A DNA stretch of 64,000 nt, taken from positions 1 through 64,000 of the IMG/VR virus record IMGVR_UViG_3300035670_000099. One strand, 5' to 3'. Positions 29,315 to 38,506 of this stretch are shown here, piece after piece. The position numbers and the translations under genes were made by a program. Origin of the DNA: a virus. The first letter of the stretch is position 1, and the number at the start of each line of letters is the position of its first letter. The notes beneath the pieces were generated by a model. That model was not told the origin of the DNA. It did not search any database and worked only from the letters and a program-made list of their open reading frames with translations.

Positions 29315-31120
29315 TTAAACAGAAGCTAATTGAATGTTGGAGGAAGTTAAGCCATTAGTTGTGTAATTGAACTCTTGGAAACTTCCATAGAATCCTAATC
29401 TTAATAATACTTCAGTTTCATTAACTGCGGTAGTTGTAACCATAATACTAATTATTGGTAATTCAGTAGTAGTATCTGTGGATATTCGTAAGTTTGTAGC
29501 AGTAATCGATATTCTTTTAACATATCCATAAAGAGTTCCTATGTATACAGTAGCATTTGTAACATTTATCGAATTAAGAGTAATTGTTTTTGCGTTACTG
29601 AACATAACACATATTATGCCATTTATTGTCTGAGTTGTTAAATTAGTTATTGTTTGATTGCTAGTTTGATTGGTAGCTAAAGTTACTGGAGTCCATGCGG
29701 ATACATTGCTACTACTAACAGTTAAACCACTATTAGATCTATAACTTCTAGTTACTTCAGTTGTTAAAGTAGTTGGTGCTGCTCCTAATGGAATAGTTAA
29801 ACTTTTCTTAGCCACAATCCAGTAATATGCTTTTTGCCCTGATACTGTTCCGTTTGAAAAGTTGTATTGTACTCCATTTAATAATTCATTGGTGTTTCTT
29901 AATGCTTGCTCCCATGTCTTCCACCTATTGTTGTAAGTATCTATTTCAGCTGCGTGCTGAGTTCTCATTTGCTGTAAATCAATGTTACCACTTAAATAAC
30001 TGTCGATTATTGCATTCCAATTAGAAATCGTGTCTTGTGTGTTGGTTTCGTTAAGATCAGCCTCTGGGCGACGGTTTTCGTGAGTTAATATTGCTGGGAC
30101 ATCATTAAAAATGCTTGAAACATTTATTGATTTACTAAGATTGTTTGCAAATCCAGCTGCTATTGATATTAAAATATTGTCTAGTGATAACGGTGTTAAT
30201 GGGCAATTCCGCCAAGCAAATTCCATACTACTCACATTCCGAGTATTAAGTGCAGGGAATGATGTTAATGAGGTGTTGTCCCAAGTCGCATACATAGTAT
30301 ATACATTTTGAGTATTAATCGATGGGAATGATATTAATGAGCCGCAATATTGCCAAGCAGTTTGCATTCTACCCACATTTTGAGTATTAAGCAATGGGAA
30401 TGATGTTAATGAGGTGCAACCATACCAAGCAAGTAGCATATCAGTCACATTCTGAGTATTAAGCAATGGGAATGATGTTAATGAGCTGCAACCATACCAA
30501 GCCGCATACATACTAGTCACATTCTGAGTATTAAGCAATGGGAATGAGCTAACACGACAAGCAAAAAAACTGTTATTAGATTTAGTTACCCAAAAATTGT
30601 CAAGTGTAATCGCATTACTGTATTTAAGATTTTGGGATTTGCTTCCAAAATAATTTTCTATAACAGATCTATGATTTGGGTTAGATGTAATAACAATTCC
30701 TATAACTTTTAGAAAAGCATTTGAAGTGCCTGGTTGAAAATTTGCTTTAGTCCAAACATTTAAAATAGTATTAGCACCAACACTAATAGCAAAATCAAGC
30801 ACACCATGATCTGCATCAGCAATATAAACAGTTCCATTAAAAGCATTTGTCCCAAAATTTATTAAGAAATTTCTAATAGGACTCATGTTTATAGTTCTTA
30901 ATCCAGTGCCAGTAGCAGGATTATAAATTGGCTGTTCACTACCAACAGTTTGTGTAGCTGGTACATTATTAACACTCCTATCCCCCCAGCTGGTTATATT
31001 ATTAGTGCCAGAAGCTAATGTAATTGTAGAAGTAGCTGTAGCATCATAAAATCTTAATACTTCAGGGAGTATTGATGATATATCAGCTGTTGCGTTTGTT
31101 TTAATTGCGATTTTGCCCAT
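29315..31120 (-). CDS. Tail-associated adhesin with BspA-type (DUF285) repeats
   Basis: The 601-residue protein has a central block (about residues 193-312) of five 24-residue repeats: FPLLNTQNVTSMYAAWYGCS and near copies. These match the bacterial surface-protein BspA/DUF285 repeats, which form leucine-rich-like solenoids and bind proteins or cell surfaces. The C-terminal part is a threonine-rich beta region ending TTNGLTSSNIQLAS. Lying in the fibre island, it is a candidate receptor-binding protein. Repeat-number changes would be easy. Confidence 0.75.
   Translation of the reverse strand: MGKIAIKTNATADISSILPEVLRFYDATATSTITLASGTNNITSWGDRSVNNVPATQTVGSEQPIYNPATGTGLRTINMSPIRNFLINFGTNAFNGTVYIADADHGVLDFAISVGANTILNVWTKANFQPGTSNAFLKVIGIVITSNPNHRSVIENYFGSKSQNLKYSNAITLDNFWVTKSNNSFFACRVSSFPLLNTQNVTSMYAAWYGCSSLTSFPLLNTQNVTDMLLAWYGCTSLTSFPLLNTQNVGRMQTAWQYCGSLISFPSINTQNVYTMYATWDNTSLTSFPALNTRNVSSMEFAWRNCPLTPLSLDNILISIAAGFANNLSKSINVSSIFNDVPAILTHENRRPEADLNETNTQDTISNWNAIIDSYLSGNIDLQQMRTQHAAEIDTYNNRWKTWEQALRNTNELLNGVQYNFSNGTVSGQKAYYWIVAKKSLTIPLGAAPTTLTTEVTRSYRSNSGLTVSSSNVSAWTPVTLATNQTSNQTITNLTTQTINGIICVMFSNAKTITLNSINVTNATVYIGTLYGYVKRISITATNLRISTDTTTELPIISIMVTTTAVNETEVLLRLGFYGSFQEFNYTTNGLTSSNIQLASV
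30185..30544 (-). repeat. Five tandem 72-bp repeats encoding BspA-type units
   Basis: Five direct repeats of about 72 bases sit inside the adhesin gene; the three at the right-hand end (30330-30544) are nearly identical in sequence, for example CATTCTGAGTATTAAGCAAT recurring. Only the leftmost two have drifted. Confidence 0.8.
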
Positions 31121-31136
31121 TGGTTTCTCCTTTTAA

Positions 31137-33434
31137 TTAATATGCAGCTCCAACGCCTTCAAATAAGTAAGTAAAGGCAGCAATATTTCTGTATTCAACA
31201 CCATTTGCATCACTATGAGTCACAATAACTGTTTGTTCCAAGGTATTAGTATATGTATTTGTTGTTATCGCTTCGGTAGTTGTTGAAGGAAACTCATAAT
31301 TAAACACTGCTGTTTGGCTGCTGCCGGCACCAATATCATTATTAACGCTTCCTTTTAACACTGTAACAGATTGATTATTGGATGATTTATCTACAACAAT
31401 CGAAGGTGTTGCATTACTAAGGGGAAGAGTTACAGCATTAACTCTTACAGTATCTCCTATAGATATATTATTAAAAACTGCGCTATTTGCGGATAAAGTA
31501 AAGTAACTTCCCCCTGCTCCAGCGGCATAAGTGTTGTCTGCTGCTATTGTTAATCCAGAAATAGACGATTGATTTTTAACTGCATTTAGATTAAATGTGA
31601 TGGTTAAAGTGCCATTATTAACACTTGTCCAAACAGATAAAGGACTTCCTATTCTTCTTAATTCAGGAGAGCTGCTACTTCCAGTCCATCCAGATAGAGT
31701 TATATCACCACCTACAGTATTAACTATACTTGTGTATCTTGATTGTTTTTTAAAACAGATAAGAGCATTTGCTATAAAATAATTTGTCCAATTTGTTTGT
31801 GATGCTTCTGGTATTCCTTTTAATGTTATTCTGCATTGTGTGGTAGTAGGAAAAGTTAATTCACTGTTAACAAGTGCGCTACCAGCAAAATTTACAGCAT
31901 TTCCAAGTCCTAAAGGAGTGCTTCCACCGTTGAAGCTAAAACCAAAATTAGCTTGATAAGGTAAAGTTACCAAACCACCTAATTTTGTATGATTCCAGTT
32001 AGAATATAACTTTATTGCAGACACTTGCGCTATTGCTAATTCACCATATTCTGATGTTAGATAATTTACTCCACTAGGATAACTATAATACAATCCATGA
32101 GTTATGTTTGTTCTACTTGGATTGAACAGTTCTCTAAATCCAGTAAAGACAATGCCAGTATTGTTTGTTCCAGTATATTTACTAAAATAAAGATATCTAA
32201 GTTTTCGCATTGCGCTAACTTTAAATGCATAAAGACTAAGCGACAAATCAGAATATAATTCCTCAAGATTTATGCATTTATGTAAATTATTTACTATTGA
32301 ATTAACATCGAAAGAACCTTCTATAATCAAAGATTTTAGACTTTGTAAAGGTAGTGGTGCTATACCAATTCCTGGGCCGAATCTAGACTGAGTAGGACTA
32401 TTTGAACTCCTTAATTGTAGTTCTTCCAACTTACTTAAATTTGTTCTTAATGTTGTATTATTTGCTCTAAATCTAGTCAAACTAGTTTCTGTACCTGTCA
32501 TTTGACAGATAATTTTTAATCCTCTTATTTCAGTAAAATTATTAAATTTTAGTTTAACAACAATAGGAACTTGAGCGCCTATAACTTTGTCATTAGGTGT
32601 TGTTTTGTAACTATTATCAAGTTGATCAATAACTCTATTTGATTCATCCGGAAACTCTATTGTAAATGAGGCGTTTTGCTGTAATTTAACATCAAGTCTT
32701 GTCAATGTGCTTGCTATTGCTGGATTAATTTGTTCAGGAGTGTAATAATAATTTTGTGAACTATTTGTTAATCCATTGCATAAAATCCAAATTTCTTTAT
32801 TATCCCAGTCTGGAACAGTCACATTAAATCCAGAGCCTCCTTCTAATCCAAGATTAATGATTGAATTGCCTTCGTATCCACAAGCAGCTACTACATATAA
32901 ATGTGCATCTGTGTAAGATATTGTTTTCTTGGCTAATTGAGTAGTATCGGCATAATAGGTTACTTGATCTCCTTTCACTACGATAGATAAATTATTTATT
33001 CCAGGCTTAGGGAGAACTTGAGTTAATGTATTTTCGTGAACAATCCATAAGCTATCGTTATTTGTCATTGGACTATGGATAAAACCATAAGCAACAGATC
33101 TAGCAATTGTGTTGATATGTGTTGCGTATAAAGGTGGTATTCCAACTGTAAATCCACAAATAGCACTTAATGGATTGCTAGCTGTATTGTTTTGAAATCC
33201 AAACTCAAGTCTGCCATCATACGTGGCTTTGGCAAGACGTAAATTTAGCATTTTCCACTCAGCAGAGCTGACAAAAGGATTATTGTATCCGCTTCTACTG
33301 CTATTTCCGTAAAATAATGTCCATATGGTGCCATCGACTCCGCCAATAGCATTATTTTGATCAGGAATTTGTGTATGTTTATAAACAAATTGTCCGTTTG
33401 TATTTGTGTTTCTAGTTAAACTATTTGTAGCCAT
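31137..33434 (-). CDS. Tail fibre protein, paralogue A (765 aa)
   Basis: A beta-rich phage surface protein. The N terminus (MATNSLTRNTNTNGQFVYKH, TIWTLFYGNSSRSGYNNPFV) leads to a concanavalin-like segment, a leucine-patterned middle (LEELQLRSSNS, LKSLIIEGSFDVNSIVNNLH), and a C-terminal block (VFNNISIGDTVRVNAVTLPL) ending FEGVGAAY. It is similar throughout to paralogue B immediately upstream. It is probably a receptor-binding fibre or a host-range alternative to it. Confidence 0.75.
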   Translation of the reverse strand: MATNSLTRNTNTNGQFVYKHTQIPDQNNAIGGVDGTIWTLFYGNSSRSGYNNPFVSSAEWKMLNLRLAKATYDGRLEFGFQNNTASNPLSAICGFTVGIPPLYATHINTIARSVAYGFIHSPMTNNDSLWIVHENTLTQVLPKPGINNLSIVVKGDQVTYYADTTQLAKKTISYTDAHLYVVAACGYEGNSIINLGLEGGSGFNVTVPDWDNKEIWILCNGLTNSSQNYYYTPEQINPAIASTLTRLDVKLQQNASFTIEFPDESNRVIDQLDNSYKTTPNDKVIGAQVPIVVKLKFNNFTEIRGLKIICQMTGTETSLTRFRANNTTLRTNLSKLEELQLRSSNSPTQSRFGPGIGIAPLPLQSLKSLIIEGSFDVNSIVNNLHKCINLEELYSDLSLSLYAFKVSAMRKLRYLYFSKYTGTNNTGIVFTGFRELFNPSRTNITHGLYYSYPSGVNYLTSEYGELAIAQVSAIKLYSNWNHTKLGGLVTLPYQANFGFSFNGGSTPLGLGNAVNFAGSALVNSELTFPTTTQCRITLKGIPEASQTNWTNYFIANALICFKKQSRYTSIVNTVGGDITLSGWTGSSSSPELRRIGSPLSVWTSVNNGTLTITFNLNAVKNQSSISGLTIAADNTYAAGAGGSYFTLSANSAVFNNISIGDTVRVNAVTLPLSNATPSIVVDKSSNNQSVTVLKGSVNNDIGAGSSQTAVFNYEFPSTTTEAITTNTYTNTLEQTVIVTHSDANGVEYRNIAAFTYLFEGVGAAY

Positions 33435-33530
33435 TGATTTTGTCCTGTATTTTTAGAATTGTTTTGCAGTTTAACAATATTGCTTTTAAGTAAAAAAATA
33501 GAAGTAACTAAAACATTATAAAACATTTGG

Positions 33531-35855
33531 TTAATATCCTCCCCCAACGCCTTCGAACATGTAAGCAAAGGCAGCAGCCATATTTATGTAACTGCCTCCT
33601 GAAGGATTCCAAGTTACAATAACTGTCTCATCTATATTATTGGTATATGTCAATGTATCTGTTATTGCTTCGGTGGTTGCTGAAGGAAATTCATAATTAA
33701 ACACTGCTGTTTGGTTGTTGCCGGCACCAATATCATTATCAACGCTTCCTTTTAACACTGTAACAGTCTGATTATTGGAGGATTTATCTACAACAATCGA
33801 AGGTGTTGCATTGCTAAGGGGAAGAGTTACAGCATTAACTCTTACAGTATCTCCTATAGATATATTATTAAAAACTGCGCTATTTGCGGATAAACTAAAG
33901 TAACTAACTCCTGTTATGCCAGCATTATAAGCATTATCTGTTGTTATGTTTAAACCAGAAATAGATGATTGGTTTTTGATTGGCTTTAGATTGAATGTAA
34001 TATCTAAATTGCTATTAGCAATGTTCCAAGCGTATGAAGTATTGCCTACCCTTCTTAGTTCATGATTAGTGCTAGTATCTTTCCATCCAGACAAAGTCAC
34101 ACCATTGACTATTTGATCATATCTAGGCTGCTTTTTAAAACAAATCAAGACATTTTCCGTAAAAAACCACACCCAACTTGCTACTGATGTTTGCTCTATT
34201 CCTTTTAATGTTATTTTGCATTGTGTGCCACTGTTAATAAAGCTTAATTCGCCATTAACTAATTGCCTTCCAGCATAATTTGGATTATTTCCAAGCCCCA
34301 AAGGATTGGCTCCACCATTAAAAATAAATCCAAAATTAAGCATTCCAATAAATGTTGTGTAGTTAGGAGTTGCAGTATTATTAAAGCCTAGTTTTGTGTG
34401 ATTCCAGCCATATAATTTTATTGCAGAAACTTGTGCTGTTGCTAATTCAGCATATTCTGGGACTAAAATATTTTCACCACCACTAGGATAAGTATAATAC
34501 AATCCATGAGTTATATTTATATTGCTTGTTCTATTTGGATTAAACAATTCTCTAAATCCAGAAAAAGTAATACCAGTTGTGCCTAATCCAGTGAATTTAC
34601 TAAAATAAAGATATCTAAGTTTTCGCATTGCACTGATTTTAAATGCATAAAGACTAAGAGATAAATCAGAATATAATTCCTCAAGATTTACACATTTATG
34701 CAAATTATTTACTATCGAATTAACATCAAAAGAACCTTCTATAATCAAAGATTTTAGATTCTGTAAAGGCAATGGTGCTATACCAATTCCTGGTGCAAAT
34801 CTAGACTGAGTAGGACTAGCTGAGCTTCTTAATTGTAATTCTTCTAAATTGTTTAAGTTTGCTCTTAATGTTGTATTATCTGTTCTAAATCTAGTCAAAC
34901 TAGTTTCTGTGCCTGTCATTTGACAGATAATTTTTAATCCTTTTATATCAGAAAAATTATTAAATTTTAGTTTAACAACAACAGGGATTTGAGCATTTAT
35001 TGTCTTGTTATTGGGTGTTGTTTTGTAATTATTATCGGATTGAGTAATAGCGGTAGTTGATTCATCCGGAAACTCCATTGTAAATGAGGCATTTTGTTGC
35101 AACTTAACATCAAGTCTTGTTAATGTGCTTGCTGCTATTGGGTTAGTTGTCTCATGAGGAGTATTGTAATAATTCTGAGAACTATTTGTTAATCCGTTAC
35201 ACAAAATCCAAATTTCTTCATTATCCCAATCCGGAAGACTTGCATCAAATCCGCTACCATTTTCTAAGCCAACATTTACGATTGAATTTCCTGCATATCC
35301 GCATGCGCCTACTACATATAAATGCGCATCTGTATAAGTTATTGTTCTTGTACTTAATTCAGTATCTCCTGTTTTGTAGGTTACTTGATTCCCTTCTATT
35401 GTGATAGACAAATTATCTATTCCGTAAGTGCCAGACAATTGGCTTATAGTGTTTTCATGTACAATCCATAACGAGCCGTCGTCTGCCATGGGATTGCGGA
35501 TAAAGCCATAGGCAACAGATCTAGCAATTGTATTGATATGTGTTGCGTATAAGGGAGGTATTCCAGCTGTAAATCCACAAATAGCACTTAATGGATTGCT
35601 GCTGTTGTTGCTAAAGCCAAACTCTAGTTTGCCGTTATACGGAGATTTAGTAAGACGTAAATTTAGCATCCTCCACTCAGCGGAACTGACAAAAGGATTA
35701 TTATATCCACTTCTACTGCTATTTCCGTAAAACAATGTCCATATACTGCCGTCTTGTCCATAAACAGAATTATTCTGATCAGGAATTTGTGTGTGTCTAT
35801 AAACAAATTGTCCGTTAACGTTTCCGCTAGTTCTAGTTAAGCTATTTGTAGCCAT
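33531..35855 (-). CDS. Tail fibre protein, paralogue B (774 aa)
   Basis: It has the same architecture as paralogue A (MATNSLTRTSGNVNGQFVYR, YNNPFVSSAEWRMLNLRLTK) and ends MFEGVGGGY. The first 230 residues and the C-terminal 130 are most alike; the middle third varies, as expected for a receptor-contact region. The start follows the TAATG-type overlap with the gene upstream. The preceding interval 33435-33530 shows no clear promoter. Confidence 0.75.
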   Translation of the reverse strand: MATNSLTRTSGNVNGQFVYRHTQIPDQNNSVYGQDGSIWTLFYGNSSRSGYNNPFVSSAEWRMLNLRLTKSPYNGKLEFGFSNNSSNPLSAICGFTAGIPPLYATHINTIARSVAYGFIRNPMADDGSLWIVHENTISQLSGTYGIDNLSITIEGNQVTYKTGDTELSTRTITYTDAHLYVVGACGYAGNSIVNVGLENGSGFDASLPDWDNEEIWILCNGLTNSSQNYYNTPHETTNPIAASTLTRLDVKLQQNASFTMEFPDESTTAITQSDNNYKTTPNNKTINAQIPVVVKLKFNNFSDIKGLKIICQMTGTETSLTRFRTDNTTLRANLNNLEELQLRSSASPTQSRFAPGIGIAPLPLQNLKSLIIEGSFDVNSIVNNLHKCVNLEELYSDLSLSLYAFKISAMRKLRYLYFSKFTGLGTTGITFSGFRELFNPNRTSNINITHGLYYTYPSGGENILVPEYAELATAQVSAIKLYGWNHTKLGFNNTATPNYTTFIGMLNFGFIFNGGANPLGLGNNPNYAGRQLVNGELSFINSGTQCKITLKGIEQTSVASWVWFFTENVLICFKKQPRYDQIVNGVTLSGWKDTSTNHELRRVGNTSYAWNIANSNLDITFNLKPIKNQSSISGLNITTDNAYNAGITGVSYFSLSANSAVFNNISIGDTVRVNAVTLPLSNATPSIVVDKSSNNQTVTVLKGSVDNDIGAGNNQTAVFNYEFPSATTEAITDTLTYTNNIDETVIVTWNPSGGSYINMAAAFAYMFEGVGGGY

Positions 35856-38506
35856 TAATTTTGCCCTGTAATTACTGAAAGTGTTCCGCTGCCTGTGTTA
35901 ACAATATGCAATGGATTTGTTGCGGTAGGAGTTGCTATATTAAAATTTGATGTTCCTACGTTTGCTTGCCAGCTAATTTGTTCAGTTGTTTTACTAAGCA
36001 ATTCTCCCAAATGCTTTAAGAAAAATAATATTAAATCCTGTGACTCTATTTGATTAGTAAAACTATCATAACTTGTTGCAAAAAATTCTCTATATTCTTG
36101 GAATGCGTGAGTCAAATCTATTTGTTTAGCACCACCTCCTATAACTATATTTGATACTATATCTCCTACTGGCTGAAAACCGTCTTTGCTTACTAGAGCA
36201 GTTATACCAGCAGCTAATAGATTGCCTTTTAGGAATGAATTAGCTGATGTTAAATCAATAAAAGTTCCACCTGAATTTAATTCTAGGACAACTTGAGTAG
36301 AATTATATAATAACGAATTTAAGTTTGGATCTACAACTATACCTATACTAGGAGCATTAGTTAATATTGTGTTTACAGTACTTGCGTAATTGCGTTTACT
36401 TATTACATTTGAGTTAGTTGTGCTTGCTACATACACAATATCTACACTGTCTACAGCGACAATAATGTCTGGATTTGACAGACTATGGCTAAAACTAAAC
36501 TCACTACTATTTGTGTATTGGCTACCACTAAATCTTGTTAGACAAGAAACACTCCCAGATGACAAGGAAATAAATAGTTTAAGTTGGCTGTATGCTATTC
36601 CTAGAACAGAAGAAGCATTGTTAAAAGACGACTCTAAATCAGGAGCTGTTGTAGTCGTAGCAGAATAGATATTAACATTATTTTGCAGTGCAACAAAAAA
36701 TCTATTATCAGCAGCTAATACTTGGGCAGTCAGAGGAACAGTCAATCCAGTAACACTATAAATTAGTGATGGAGATAAAAATCCTCTTGGGTTAATTGTG
36801 TCATCCGTGATGTTCCATACGGTAAAACCTGAGGAATTAGTAATTATTAACCTATCTTGCAGAACACTGTTGACAGTGACAGAAGAAAAAGCCAAATCTA
36901 TTGCATTAGAACTGTTGGTGAGAAAGCTATCAATAATATCTCCAGTGCTTCCATTGATTGCTAAAATAGCATTACTTATGGTAGTTGCTACGTACAAAAT
37001 ATCGTATTTTTGTACATATAATATATTCCTAGCGTTGCAATCTACTGTTTTAATTAAAGTTTGTAATGTAGTTGAGATAAATGATATTTTGCCTGATAGT
37101 GAATCAACAACATAAAGTAAATTCTGACTATCATATTGTTCTTGTACAGTAGGTTCTAATTTTATAGTAGATGAATTAGATTCATTAAGTCTATATCTTC
37201 TAATTGTTAATTCTGTAGGAACATTAGCTGTAGCTGTTAGATATTTTGGAAAATGTCTAGTGTAGTTTCTTTTTTCATTTAAAGAATCTTTAGTTAATAA
37301 TCCAAATATAAAAGACTCCTTGAAAGGAATTAATTCTTTAAATTGTCCAGCAGCAGAAAACATTTTTATTACTGCTGTACTTGCCCCTACTCTAGTGACT
37401 GACGTTCCGTATTTACTTAACTTACTAACACTTGAAAAACTAACACCTGAAAATGATGGGGTTGTAGAGTGAAAAAAAGTTAAAGGAAGTGCTGACGCGT
37501 TCCTTTCTGGAAATTGATTCAATGTGTCTGAAATGCCTATTTTATGGAACATTGTCCATGTATGTCTTCCCGCTCGTTTATCAGGAATATAAGCATAAAA
37601 CTTAACAGCACTGCCATCATAACTTCCTATTTCAATGGCAAACATTGTTACATAGGAAAAATCTATTACATGTCCAGATACTCCGCTACCATCTAATTTA
37701 TCAACAAATTCATTTCTATAAAAAACTTGATCTATAGTCTTATTGGGAGTTGTAATTCTAGAATCTGTATATCTTCTAACAACTTTAAAATTGTCTCCAG
37801 CGCCAGATCCGCTAATCTCGATAAACCAACCAGTTTCAGATGAATAAATTCCACATCTTGATAAACAGCTTTCGTTTTTATGCTCTCTTTTAAGTCCAAA
37901 AGAAACAAAAACATTGGCTGCTACATCACAGTCAAATACTTGCTTGGTGGCACAAGTAACATACCTTCTGGCGGTGCTGCCAATGTCATACTTAGAATCT
38001 ATAATTAAATCAATTGCAGAATTATCGTAATCTTCATAAGAAATAATCCCTTCATATTCGTCTTGTATTGACTGACTTCCTATACTCCAAACGCCTTTGT
38101 AATAAGGAAATAAATCATTACTGATAGCATTACCAGAAGTGGATGGCAATTCATTTTTCTTAATATCATTTCCGTCTACACTTCCATATTGTATTACCCA
38201 ATCGTTAGGATCTATTCCATAAGAATGCGTGTCAGCAAATACTATTTGACGTTTATCTTCAATTGGATAACCAAAAATCGTTTCTTCAATTGGCTCTGGA
38301 AGTGGGATCGCTCTGTTAATTGTTACAAATGTGCCTTCTGTACTCAATACAGCAGGATAATGTTTTGGAGTGCTTGAAGGCTTAAGTCCTAAATCTTCAC
38401 GAGACTCTCCTAGATCTTCGGGTAAATGTACAAGTTTTGGCCTTTTAAGTCCTGGATCTTCAAGAGACTCTCCTAAATCTTCGGGTAAATATACAAATTC
38501 TGGCAT
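35855..38506 (-). CDS. Tail protein with beta-propeller-like repeats, 883 aa
   Basis: The first 40 residues are a tandem repeat (VYLPEDLGESLEDPGLKRPK, LVHLPEDLGESREDLGLKPS). Residues 65-110 (IFGYPIEDKRQIVFADTHSY) match the gene upstream, suggesting a common attachment module. The C-terminal half has repeated YVTN-like blades (LLYVVDSLSGKISFISTTLQ, ILYVATTISNAILAINGSTG) indicating a seven-bladed-type propeller. It is likely a tail or baseplate-linked adhesin. It overlaps both neighbours by a base or two. Confidence 0.65.
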   Translation of the reverse strand: MPEFVYLPEDLGESLEDPGLKRPKLVHLPEDLGESREDLGLKPSSTPKHYPAVLSTEGTFVTINRAIPLPEPIEETIFGYPIEDKRQIVFADTHSYGIDPNDWVIQYGSVDGNDIKKNELPSTSGNAISNDLFPYYKGVWSIGSQSIQDEYEGIISYEDYDNSAIDLIIDSKYDIGSTARRYVTCATKQVFDCDVAANVFVSFGLKREHKNESCLSRCGIYSSETGWFIEISGSGAGDNFKVVRRYTDSRITTPNKTIDQVFYRNEFVDKLDGSGVSGHVIDFSYVTMFAIEIGSYDGSAVKFYAYIPDKRAGRHTWTMFHKIGISDTLNQFPERNASALPLTFFHSTTPSFSGVSFSSVSKLSKYGTSVTRVGASTAVIKMFSAAGQFKELIPFKESFIFGLLTKDSLNEKRNYTRHFPKYLTATANVPTELTIRRYRLNESNSSTIKLEPTVQEQYDSQNLLYVVDSLSGKISFISTTLQTLIKTVDCNARNILYVQKYDILYVATTISNAILAINGSTGDIIDSFLTNSSNAIDLAFSSVTVNSVLQDRLIITNSSGFTVWNITDDTINPRGFLSPSLIYSVTGLTVPLTAQVLAADNRFFVALQNNVNIYSATTTTAPDLESSFNNASSVLGIAYSQLKLFISLSSGSVSCLTRFSGSQYTNSSEFSFSHSLSNPDIIVAVDSVDIVYVASTTNSNVISKRNYASTVNTILTNAPSIGIVVDPNLNSLLYNSTQVVLELNSGGTFIDLTSANSFLKGNLLAAGITALVSKDGFQPVGDIVSNIVIGGGAKQIDLTHAFQEYREFFATSYDSFTNQIESQDLILFFLKHLGELLSKTTEQISWQANVGTSNFNIATPTATNPLHIVNTGSGTLSVITGQN
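38370..38500 (-). repeat. Internal tandem repeat at the start of the propeller-tail gene
   Basis: Two copies of a roughly 78-base unit (around 38385-38430 and 38450-38495) share long stretches such as GAGACTCTCCTA and ATCTTCGGGTAAAT. They encode the duplicated LPEDLGES segments. Confidence 0.7.

Noticed and set aside
29315-35855. Diversity-generating retroelement acting on the fibre genes
   Set aside because: No reverse transcriptase or template repeat is visible in the window.
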